NCBI GenBank assembly: GCA_013365325.1
Contig: JABVXV010000041.1
Location: 248,001 to 312,000, forward strand
DNA length: 64,000 nt
From: Dipetalonema caudispina
Taxonomy: Eukaryota > Nematoda > Chromadorea > Rhabditida > Onchocercidae
Direction of reading: 5' to 3'
The notes below the pieces were generated by a model, which had not been told where the DNA came from, made no database searches, and saw only the letters and a list, made by a program, of their open reading frames with translations. This document shows, one piece after another, positions 54,272 through 64,000 of the stretch (positions within the stretch are counted from its first letter, which is position 1; each line of letters starts with the position of its first letter). The translations under genes and the position numbers were made by a program.

Positions 54272-56750
54272 CTATGCATAACAACGAATTATTTCTTCAA
54301 CGGATTTACGCTTGAGATCAGGCACGATAGCGTTTTTGGCTGGAAATCCAACCGGTAAAAGGAGAAAGACCTCCTCGTCCGGTGGCCTTTTCAGATGTTT
54401 TCGAATTTGTTCACCGCCATATAATGGGTACGTGATTGAAGTAGCTAACCCCGCATCCTGGAAATTATTTTTGGCTTTCCTAAAAAAATTCAACAATCAA
54501 AATCATTATTAGAACCAAATTAAATGAGTGGCCTGGCAGATGTTTAATAATTTAGCATGGAATCTTCAAAAGATGATTAAGAGTAAGGAATGAGTAGATA
54601 GATGAGATCGACTACATTAAAGTAAATTTGTTTATATAGAGATTAAGGAGTGACCTGAAGTGCTGCGATTAAAATGCCAACCGTTATACCGACACTTATT
54701 TGATTGTAATGCATTGAAGTTAATTCATTTGAATCATTGATCAAATGAGCCTGAAGTTTAATTAGTTAGATAAGTTGATTAAGGTATCTAATAACCTTGC
54801 AAAAATCGATCAAGTTTAGTTATTCGATAATTCAAAGCAGCTAAAAAAGTAAAATACATGAGATTAAATTCCCTACTAGCAATAAGCAACACAAAATTTG
54901 GATATAATTTAATTTCTTAAAATTTTGTTCTGAAAGACATTGAAATTCAAAATTTCTTTGCACTCTATTTCCAAGGCACTTTTACCATGTTATCTTAGCT
55001 GGTAGTCGAATTAGCTTTACCAACACTTCTTGACATGAGAATTGATATCAAGTGCATTAACATTATGCTTTCAAATAAAGCGAAACAAATTAACTGCAAA
55101 TTCTACTTGTTTCATGACCACAATGAGATGAGGAGCTTCAGTAAGATATGGTTTGGACCATATAACTTTCAGTTCTGCTATATCCAACACCCAATCAGCA
55201 CCCATCCTGAACAAAAACACTCTTAGCATGAATATAAATCCGGTTATTAATAACTCAGACTGAAAACCGGATGCTATTTTCGATCATATATGGAGTCAGA
55301 TGCCTTCATTAGAATGATTACACGGATTTTTGCTGTCCAAATATATCGACGTTGTACAGAAAGAAATTTTTGATTTCTGATTACTTAAATTTATGGGATC
55401 CATTAAATTTTCCTGTTAATTTTTGTCATAGACTCAGAATTAATAATCTATTCTGTGGCAAAATTTGAAAATTAAGCAAATTCATAGTTTTTAGAAACTT
55501 TTTGCTATATGTGCTTCGTTCTTCTTCCTCAACAATCTTTCTTATCGTAGCTTTCAGTCCATAACTACTGACTACGCAAAACATCCATGGTTGCAAATTG
55601 CCTGCGCTCGGTGCTGTACCTAAAAAATTCTCTTAGTAGAACGGATTTAGCCAGATACTGCCGAATTTTTTGAATTTCATTTTGAAATTTCAATCACTCC
55701 ATTACAGAAATCAACTGTTCTTTGGCATTTTTATCTACATATTAGTTGTCTCTGTGATATTTCGAAAAGTGATAAATTTCAATTTCGATGGTTTATCGTA
55801 CCTGCTGATTTGATAATATTTTGAATCAGTTTCGAAGGTACTGGCCGAGGGCTAAATTCTTGAACACATCGCCGCATCTTCATGTTCTCGTAGAACAGCT
55901 GAGACCTTAGGTTTACTTTTAAATTGAAATTTTAAGGCTTCAGTGGAATATCCTCAGGTTTAGTTGTAGAGTTAGAACTCGTAAGCTATTAATGAAAAAA
56001 TCGTAGTAGAAGAGATGCAAGATAGACAAAGCATTAGAAATATGTTTCATGATATTCGGTCTGAATAACTCATCTTACCTACAGTTGCGTAGTGTCGTCA
56101 TAAAATAAGGCGTTTTCCGATTTCAAACGAGGAAACTGATTGAAGTTAAGGAAGATGAGTTTAATTAGTTAGCAAATCAAGCGGATTAGTTTGACGACTT
56201 CTGACGAAATGCATCTCTTTCATGAGGTTCAACTATGATGAAGTTGTATTAATACTAAGGAATATTTAAAATACTTCCAATAGGCAAACTAAACTACCTC
56301 AGCAAAGCCTCATCATCATGCAGACATAAACGATGATATGGCACTTTCTTGACACCGAAGACCTCTCGATAGTTCACGACACTTTCAATAACATCGCCTA
56401 TCTATCAAAATTAAATTTTATGTCTGAAAATTTATTAGCAACAGGAAATAGTACATAATTTCTTCACCTAAAATATTAATGCTTACTGAGAACATAATTA
56501 TAATTTTAAAAATTTGATAACGATATTGATATCAGTATATATTAAAAGCTGACACCTGTTTGTCAGTCATTTCTGTTTGCGGAATGAATTTCCGTTCCGG
56601 TTGCTTTTTAGTCATACTTCGCTTCCTAGTTTTAGCTTTTCGAAACAGTGATACAAGTTGGGTGACGACAAATGCAACCACAAATGTTAAACAAAGCACG
56701 TTGGTGCATGCATGTACAACATCCCATCGCCAGTTACTTTCCGTCAACAT
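54272..56750 (-). CDS. sup-18: SUP-18, iodotyrosine-deiodinase-like membrane flavoprotein
   Basis: A nitroreductase-fold FMN enzyme homologous to vertebrate iodotyrosine deiodinase; in C. elegans the orthologue SUP-18 regulates the SUP-9 two-pore K+ channel. Exons on the minus strand: 56556-56750, 56298-56401, 55802-55905, 55499-55619, 55107-55206, 54655-54750, 54272-54457; phases close, 301 aa. An N-terminal membrane segment (VVHACTNVLCLTFVVAFVV) is followed by a basic linker. Family motifs follow: LRSQLFYENMKMRRCVQEFS, TAPSAGNLQPWMFCVVSS, HYNQISVGITVGILIAALQ and LLPVGFPAKNAIVPDLKRK. The substrate residues Glu, Tyr (four later) and Lys (21 after Tyr) are all present in EEEERSTYSKKMGADWV through IWSK. 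The start is taken at the ATG directly after TTGCAG (spliced-leader-like); an in-frame ATG at 56762 lies upstream of it. Confidence 0.95.
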
Positions 56751-56758
56751 CTGCAATG
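56751..56758 (-). other. Candidate spliced-leader acceptor of sup-18
   Basis: The minus strand reads ACATTGCAG directly abutting ATG at 56750. The tight spacing is typical of nematode trans-splice sites; no upstream exon was found. Confidence 0.5.
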
Positions 56759-58665
56759 TCATGAGAAAGTTTACTGTGGTTAATTCAAACCCAAAATGTT
56801 GACTGATAACCTCTCACCTATGAATTTTGTCGAACTTATGGGATTGTATGCAAGGAATTGAAAAGATAATTTTGAGGGATTATACTATTGCTCAACTTCA
56901 GTGATCTAGGATTTGATACATATGCTATCTTTATTCCTTGATCTCTATTAATATTTATTAAATTGTAAATAGTTATAAAATTGGAAAAAAAAGTGTATGC
57001 TCAAGCAAATGAACTAAGCCCAATTTCGTCTTCATTGTAACCCTTGAACGACTTATCAATGAAAACGATAACTGTCTACCTAGGATGGTCAACAAGATTT
57101 TGTACTTTCGAAAAAAAAAATATGAGTGCTTGAATTTATCCCAATATCAATATGTGTTTAGAGGGATTCAATGGCATTTGATGATATGTACGAGAATAAC
57201 TGAAAGTTGTAAAAATTCACATACTCCATTTTTATGATCAAATCTGGGAAGGAGCGTGTGTAAAACATGAACTTCAAAAAAAGATGTTCAATTGACAGAT
57301 AGAAGAATATAAGTGAAGATGATGACGAAGAAGTGTCTCGGTTTGTAATATGACCGTCAATGTTTAAAATTTGAAGAAAAAAAAACAGCTTCATTGAAAT
57401 AAGTTTTAGTGAACAATAAAAACAACAAGCAGAACATCTGTACTGGAAAGAAATTTGTTTTGCAGGGATATTATTTTGAAAAAATTTTATTTTGCCCTAA
57501 ATTTCAACAGAAAATTTATAAAAATTAAACCAAAACAGAAAAATAAATTATGCTTTCGAAGCATACTGCATTGCTTTATTACTCCACTACGCAAATTACA
57601 GACAACCACTTGCTGTTGGACATGTGAATTATTAAAGCGACCAAACTGCCTATGCATTTAGTATAGTGAAACTGCAGGAGATAGTCTCCACGCCGGATAT
57701 AATTTATCTTCTCGAACGAAGATGGATCTTAGTATCAGCTGTTTAGTCACTTAGGTTAGTGCATTTGCTAACTGGACTTCTCGTGGTGTAGATCAGGTCT
57801 TAATAAACTATTATATGTAGTACTGATCTCGTTGGTTGAAGATTTCATGATGTATGCTACGCTATATTTGATGGCTCCTCAGATGCCGCCAGTTCTACGT
57901 CGTTCAAGGTAAATTAGATTTAATGTAATATACATGCAAACTAGGAAGTTCTAATTTAATTTAAAAAACTATTTTTGCAAGAAAATCCTTCTCACATTTT
58001 ATTAAATCATTTAATTTCTCATATTTAAGAAGTGGAAAGCAAAAGAGGAGATAAGGATGAAATATTAATAGAATGAATATGTCTTGCGCAGTAAATTCCT
58101 CTCCACCGCGTTAAAGTTAAAATAAATAAGTAGTGATTAAATAAGCAAATTCTGCATATCATATCCTTGAATGGGAAAAAAAAAGGAGGAAAGACAAATT
58201 AAACCCTTTGATAACAACATTGTTATCTTGCTCAAGTTGATTAATAAGGTTAGCAAAGAATTGAATGATGACAATATATCACCGTATCAGTGATATGGTT
58301 TGTAGTCCTTATTTTAAAATGAAAAGTTTTAAAACAAGATGTTAGAATGGATTTGATCATTTACTTTGAAAGTGGTCGTTTCAAAATGATTTCAAATAAT
58401 TTCACTGTTTCTATCCAACAGTTCCTTTAATGTTCCCTTGGTTTTCAAAAGGAGTTACATTAAACCTGAATTCAAGCAATGCTTCTTTTACCAAAGTTTG
58501 AGTAACTATTTGAACAATGGAAGCATAAGGGTCTGGTCTACATGAAATGTTCAAATTTCAGAGTTCTTCAAAAAGACAATAAAATTGTAAACAACCATTA
58601 ACCTATGACCTAAAAGACATTTACTCAAGAGCATTCGCAACCTTCACTGATCGGTGATAATAAGA

Positions 58666-58682
58666 AGAGAGAGAGAGAGAGA
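58666..58682. repeat. (AG)n microsatellite
   Basis: An uninterrupted AGAGAG run of 17 bases, purine tract on the plus strand. Confidence 0.9.
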
Positions 58683-58983
58683 TGGAAGGAGAATAGGGCA
58701 AGTTGAAGTTGACGAACCGTAGTTGTTTTCAAGGAGAAAGACATGTGGGATGTGCACGCTTAAGCTTTAAACATCACCGCCCGCATATTTATTTGTGCGC
58801 AGTAATAAACTGCACATTGTAATAGTGTACGGCACATCGCCGCTTCCTCTATTCGCACCTGTTCGCATAACTTTAAGCAAAAACTAAAGAATGAAAGGGG
58901 AACTCTTCCCGAGAAAACAGTTTTTATTCCTAACTGTCTAAGCGAATGTATCTCTTTTCCCTTTCTTAGCTTCCATTTCTTTA

Positions 58984-59038
58984 TCTCTCTCCCTCTCTCT
59001 CTCTCTCTCTTTCCTCCTCTTCCTCACCTTCTCTCTCT
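58984..59038. repeat. CT-rich microsatellite
   Basis: A nearly pure pyrimidine tract with (CT)n runs, complementary to the AG tract about 300 bp upstream. Confidence 0.9.
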
Positions 59039-61000
59039 AATTTTGATGAAAAAATTGTATGAAATCATTAAAATAAGATTTCGTTTATTTAGGTCCCATT
59101 TCTAGGTTCTCTTCTAAATGCTCCATATCCCTTCTCTCATACTCCTATCAAAGGTGAAATAAATTGTATTAGTTTTAAATGATATCATATCATTTCTATC
59201 AATCGATTGTCGAAAATCATTTTAACCTTGTTGAATGCCAGGCAATGAAACGTTCTATGTTAAACATCCTTAATTTTCTTCAAAAATTTCTTCATTAAAA
59301 AATATTAAAATAGATTGATTTTTGAATTTGCTGCATTAATTTATGATAATTTTTGAGGATTTTGGCTATATTTCGATGTGTATTCACTATTCGTTTTACT
59401 TCATTTTCTTCATAATAATGAATTTCAACAAATTACATAAAGATCCTGCATTGATCTATCAATACAAATGAATCCTTATCAACGCTGTCCACTTCTTGCA
59501 ATCCCTCTTTTTATCAGTTAATTATCATTTTCAAATCTCACAATTTGTTAACAGAGAAAAGTGGATGAAACGATAGCATAATGATTCACTGTTTCTATTT
59601 CTTGTGTAAAAAGGGTCCATTTTGGGTAACTTTCAATGCTTTTGTTCGGGTGTGCTATGGTAGTTTTTTTTTTTTCCTTTTTAATTTTATTGGATTGAAC
59701 TTTGGTCAATGTATAAAGCCTGCTGAACTGAATATCTTTCTTGTCCTAGCAGGAGAGTGATAATGATAGAAATGTCCTAGAAGCTTTCTTCAATCAAGAT
59801 GAGCGAACGCCTGATAAATTGACCTATCGTTAATTAGTAGGCAGATTAAATGGAAAGTGTAGTAGCTTGATGGGTCTGATGAGTATATTTAAGCCAACTT
59901 AGCAGCAAATTTAATTATCCAAAGTAAAGATTGCCTTGAAAAATGCAAAAGCTAAAAGTGTGGAAGGGCCTCGTTACATAATGATACTATGGAAGAAGGC
60001 TTATCTTAGGAATAAGTAAAACATCCTATTTAGAGAATTTAGACATGTCAAGGATTCTGAGCTTCCTGAAACCTTATGTTGGATTTCTTCATGTTAATTA
60101 AAACTTATTGGATGAAAATCAAAACAACCAGTGAGGACGGACTACTTCAGGGTAGAAAAAATAAATAAAAAGAAATTAAAATTCAATTCTTCTGAGGAAT
60201 TATTCAGGGATATAAGTAAAATGTGAAATATCTAAACTTTATCGAAATCTGCAACAACTTTAAGAAGTTAATAAATAACTCTTTTCTCCTTACCCATGCA
60301 CAAAACTAGTTTCATCCATCGCTGATTTCCATCGATTTCACCACTTTACGGTAGGTTGATGAATTGTCTTTCTTCACTTTATTTATGATCAGTTTTATTT
60401 TATTTTTATATCACTTCTCTTCTACAGTCAACATTCACCGATGATTTTTGCCAAATTATTTTGTGGAATTTCTGAACTTGAATTTGATTTCAACTTAGCT
60501 AAATTAAAGGAATATAACTCATTTAATTAAGTCAAGTATATCAAAGAGAAAAGAAAAGTATAGAGACAAATATCCATATACATCCTTAATACCTGTCACC
60601 GCAACGGTGTCTCAACGTAACGGAGCCGCATTTTTTTGTAGTCATGAGTGGATAATAGTTGGTTGTTTTCATACTTTTTTTTGGTGTTGTCATATGTGTC
60701 ACCTTTGTAGGTTGGTACTGTGATGGGTTGGTGTAACTTCGTCTGGTAGTGCTGTCATATCCCATTTAATGGAAGAAGTTCATAATGCCATCTCTTAGCT
60801 TATTTTCTCTGCCCCATTCATCGGTCAAGCTATCAGCATTCTATAGCTCTGTTATGCTTGTTCATTCCATTAAAATTATTTCACTCTCACATAGATTTAT
60901 AACCAATTCGAACTAATACAGGATGGCATAAGTTTGCGTGTCCGAGCTCCTCTACTTACTTAAGATGTGTAAATATTGTAAATGACGTAGTTATTTACGG

Positions 61001-61010
61001 TTATTTATAG
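61001..61010 (+). other. Candidate spliced-leader or 5'UTR acceptor of dnj-14
   Basis: TTATTTATAG lies five bases before the dnj-14 start codon. It could be a trans-splice site or the end of a 5'UTR intron. Confidence 0.4.
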
Positions 61011-61015
61011 CAGAG

Positions 61016-62362
61016 ATGGTAGCCTTATCAGACTTGGGCGAATTTGGCCCGCAAGAAGGCGGAAGGTCCAATTCAAAACAGAGGAAGTAAGTATGTCAGA
61101 TTTCTTTTTAAAATATAATAATTTGAATCAATTTGTTCTAAAACCCTGCAATATATGCTAATCACATTGATTCCAGAACGAAAGGACCTAACTTATATGA
61201 AATTTTGGGTATTGCAAAGGATGCTTCGGATGATGATATCAAGCGCGCTTACAGGAAACTAGCTTTGAAGTACCATCCTGACAAAAATTTGGAGAATGAT
61301 CCGGAAAAAACCGAACGCGTTGGTTTTGGCTATTTTGACTTGACTTCACTTTGAATGCAGTAACTATGACAAACAAAATATTCAACCGTTTTGAATTTAA
61401 CTTGATGTAATGTTTACAGGTGATTGTCAAAGCACAACAAAAAAAAAAAGCTATATTTTCGGGATGAATTCTCGGAAATTCTAATTAATTTCTGTTACCT
61501 TTCAGTTTAAAGAAATCAATCATGCACATGCTGTGCTTTCGGTACCAACAAGACGTAAAGTGTATGATGAATATGGAGACATGGGTTTGAAGCTGATGGA
61601 ACAGTTTGGTGATGACGGTGCTATGATCGGTTTAGCTTTCAAGCCCTGGTTTAAGGTTGGGATTATTACAAAAAAGAGTGAGATGTCTGTAGTTATTAGC
61701 GTTTATTTTCACACAGGAATAAGGCGCTTATCGAGAAGCCATAATTAGAATGATAAAGCCGTATGTTAACAGGTAATGATTTGTTGTGTCTTTTGCAGTG
61801 GGCGTTCATCATTTGTGGACTTTCGACATGTTGCTGCTTCTTTTTTTGTTGTGGCTGCATGTTTTGTTGCAATTGTTGTTGCAACTTCTGCTGTGGCAAA
61901 TATAAACCAAAAGGATTTGATGAGGTCTGTTATTGTTTCTGTATTTTGAAATATTGTCATGGATTGCACCAAGAATTTATTGTCGAAGTATCATACTTGA
62001 ACTAATAGTGAACTTCTAATCATCCAGGAAGGGGATGTCGAAGAAAGTGATGCAGAACAGGGAACAAATGGAAGTGCCTCAGTAATTGTTGATCAGCCAG
62101 AAGAATCAAATATGTTGCCGAAAAATGTAATTTACTTGCATCTTCACTCTAAACTTCTCGGATTAAGAGAAATGATGTCGGTTTTACTCTTATATCCATG
62201 TGCGGTGCTTTTATTATTCCTTTGTATTAGGTCTACATCCATTTTCAGACTAAGGACGATGAAAATCGAAAAACTGCTGAAAACTCAAATGAGAAATTGC
62301 GTGACCACCCTACAACATATCCAGTAAGTCACACAAATGGTGAAACTGGTCCCGAAAATTGA
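61016..62362 (+). CDS. dnj-14: DNJ-14, cysteine string protein (J-domain synaptic-vesicle chaperone)
   Basis: An Hsc70 co-chaperone on synaptic vesicles that protects exocytosis proteins. Exons: 61016-61086, 61177-61318, 61506-61655, 61799-61924, 62028-62126, 62249-62362, in phase, 233 aa. The J domain (about 25-95) reads [20 protein letters not shown] and then KYHPDKN, so the HPD motif is intact. A linker (FKPWFK) leads to the cysteine string, which has 14 cysteines in about 31 residues ([20 protein letters not shown] and on), matching the number in vertebrate CSP and expected to be palmitoylated. The tail is acidic and hydrophilic. An alternative in-frame acceptor at 62231 adds six residues (VYIHFQ). 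The ATG is the first after the acceptor-like TTTATAG. Confidence 0.95.
61717..61772 (+). other. Candidate poison exon inside the dnj-14 third intron
   Basis: A 56-base segment is bounded by a good acceptor (TTTTCACACAG) and a good donor (AACAG|GTAATG) between exons 61506-61655 and 61799-61924. All three frames contain stops; from the upstream phase the second codon is TAA. Its inclusion would truncate the protein before the cysteine string. Confidence 0.4.
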
Positions 62363-62517
62363 GAGTTCTGACCTCAGGTTAGTGCGTACAGTTAATTACC
62401 TATAAGGTGTTGACATCGTTCATATCAAGTTTCATTTGCTTGGTCCCAGAAAAAAATTTCAAATCCACAAAAATGATGTTTTTCCTTTAGTTTTTACTTT
62501 TGTTTATAATAAAATGC

Positions 62518-62523
62518 GATTTT
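62518..62523 (+). terminator. AATAAA polyadenylation signal of dnj-14
   Basis: The first AATAAA hexamer after the dnj-14 stop, about 155 bases downstream. A second lies near 62672. Confidence 0.55.
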
Positions 62524-63834
62524 TATTGCATTCCATCATTTCAATCGTTTTTACTGATTGTAATTTACGGTTGAAAGCGTTTTAGAAAAAAATGGTGCTG
62601 TAAAACGATGTTTCCAACAAAAAAATTTTGCGAAAGCCTTAAAGTAAATGTGAATCATACATTTCATGCTCAAATAAAAATAGTAAATAGCAGTGGTTAG
62701 ATGAATTATTTGAAAAAGTAATAATTTTTACGTGTTTGTAATTTAATGTTATTTATTCCCTTATTTTTTTGACGGAAGCATATAAAGGTTAGTGCTTCTC
62801 GTCTTTTTATCGATTTTTACTGCACAGAGTTCAGTTTTGTGACTTTTCCTGGTTGTTCCAGGTTACTATAAATACTTGTTCCAAGGGAAGTTTTCTTCAT
62901 ATTGAATTTTCCCCGCTTTTCTTATCAGGAATGAATTAAATGGTCCTTTGCGGAGCGTCTAATCGTCCAAGTATGTGTTTGATTTTGTTTTTGTCTTCGA
63001 CTTATAATATCATAAGGGCAGCCCTCATTAGATTTGCAATACCTGGATTTGGACCGAGAAAGAGAAAAATGCGATTCGGTAGATTAAACTTATAGATGAA
63101 ATCCCCCAGCCACTAGTCGGATGTATTTAGAATTGAGTTAATATATGCGTACGAATTCTTAAATGCATTAATGTCGCAGTTCCACCCAAGGCTACTCTAG
63201 TCAATGTGAAGTATGTGTGATCTACTTTTCTGTGTTTTTTGCTTCTGATTAGTTTCTATATGCAAAAGGTAGTGTGAAATTCATTTCTTTTTTGGAAATT
63301 TTTTTCAGGAATGTCTTACATCGTTGTGACGCTCTGAAGTATTAAACATTTAGGTTTCTCGCAGGTTAGTTTCCTGATTTGATGGGATTCCTATGCTTCT
63401 GGAATACTTGTTTTCTAGTATTTCACTCTTCATTTGCTCACATTCTCTGTAAATATATGCATTATTAATAGTGATGTTCATTTTATTGTTTTCTGTTAAA
63501 TGCTGCTCTATAATACACTCTTACTTGAGATCTAGGGAGTTAACATATCCTAGACAATTGTTGGCATAATTGATTTAATTCTTCTCAGTTATAGATAATG
63601 AATTAAATCTTAATGAATCAAAATTATTTTAGCAGTATATGTTCCCATATTTGTCTTTATGAATAGATAAGAAGGATACAGTATGATTAGTGAATGTTAA
63701 TGGAGAAGTTGTTAGTGATAAACAGTGGAGAGAAATATATAGAATGTGGGAGGAGAGGATATGACAAGTATTTCATGTTGACGTTAGATAAGCGAAACGA
63801 TAATATGAACGAAGAGAATATGCCAAGTCATGTA

Positions 63835-63910
63835 GCAGTGAATAAAAACTGGTCGATAGCACAACCCTTCACTTAGCAATGAGTAGAAATTGGTCGATAG
63901 CATAACCGTT
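63835..63910. repeat. Two direct copies of a 35-bp unit
   Basis: Copies at 63835-63869 and 63876-63910 share gc(a)gtgaataaaaact and ggtcgatagcacaacc with about six differences and six bases between them. Confidence 0.85.
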
Positions 63911-64000
63911 TCAAAAATGATTCGAATTTCAATTGTATTTATTATGAAAGTATAACCCACTAAAGATTGAATGTTGCTCTCTAGTTCCAGTGACGAACTC

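Larger units (their letters stand above)
56751..61000. other. Divergent intergenic region between sup-18 and dnj-14
   Basis: Shared upstream region of two diverging genes. Contains an AG-repeat and a CT-repeat about 300 bp apart (listed separately) and otherwise AT-rich sequence with short unsupported frames. Confidence 0.5.
62363..64000. other. 3' flank of dnj-14 and right edge
   Basis: 3' untranslated region followed by AT-rich sequence. The only longer frame (63694-63876) overlaps the short repeat at 63835-63910 and has no family features. I see no further gene. Confidence 0.5.

Noticed and set aside
1..64000. tRNA genes, CRISPR arrays, bacterial operons, complete transposons
   Set aside because: I looked for T-arm-like motifs, regular repeat-spacer arrays, ribosome-binding-site gene strings and transposase motifs and found none convincing; short tRNA genes could still have been missed by eye.

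Overview
This window is nematode nuclear DNA, most likely from a clade III (spirurid or filarial) worm. The evidence is AT-rich intergenic sequence, many short introns ending in TTTCAG-like acceptors, candidate spliced-leader acceptors just upstream of start codons, and proteins that match nematode gene families in architecture. The species is not determined. All gene calls come from reading exons by eye and checking reading phase across every junction and alignment with remembered family sequence. No database search was run.

Six genes are well supported. (1) jac-1, minus strand, 3251-11495: a delta/p120-catenin with four fibronectin type III domains, an armadillo domain and a C-terminal DSWV PDZ ligand. 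(2) moc-3, minus, 15945-19417: a UBA4/MOCS3 ThiF-rhodanese enzyme for tRNA thiolation and molybdopterin synthase activation. (3) an ATF4-type bZIP factor, plus, 23075-24816. (4) klp-12, minus, 26223-50255: a KIF21-type kinesin-4 with motor, coiled coils and WD40 domain, in 36 exons including one 12.6 kb intron. (5) sup-18, minus, 54272-56750: an iodotyrosine-deiodinase-like flavoprotein. (6) dnj-14, plus, 61016-62362: cysteine string protein. A seventh gene may enter from the left edge (1-379, minus). The six genes have no single shared pathway: they cover cell junctions, sulfur transfer, stress transcription, microtubule transport, K+ channel regulation and synaptic chaperoning.

The most interesting observations are as follows. 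Five of 85 inferred introns use GC-AG splice sites, each forced by phase and homology. One klp-12 acceptor lacks AG at the homologous position. The last codons of moc-3 are tandemly triplicated into its 3' flank. Coding-like plus-strand segments lie inside the giant klp-12 intron and may be a nested, unrecognised membrane-protein gene. A three-exon chain in matching phase lies upstream of jac-1. The dnj-14 gene contains a likely poison exon. The intergenic stretches (380-3250, 13704-15744, 19418-23074, 24817-26222, 50256-54271, 56751-61000, 62363-64000) hold simple repeats and weak open frames only.
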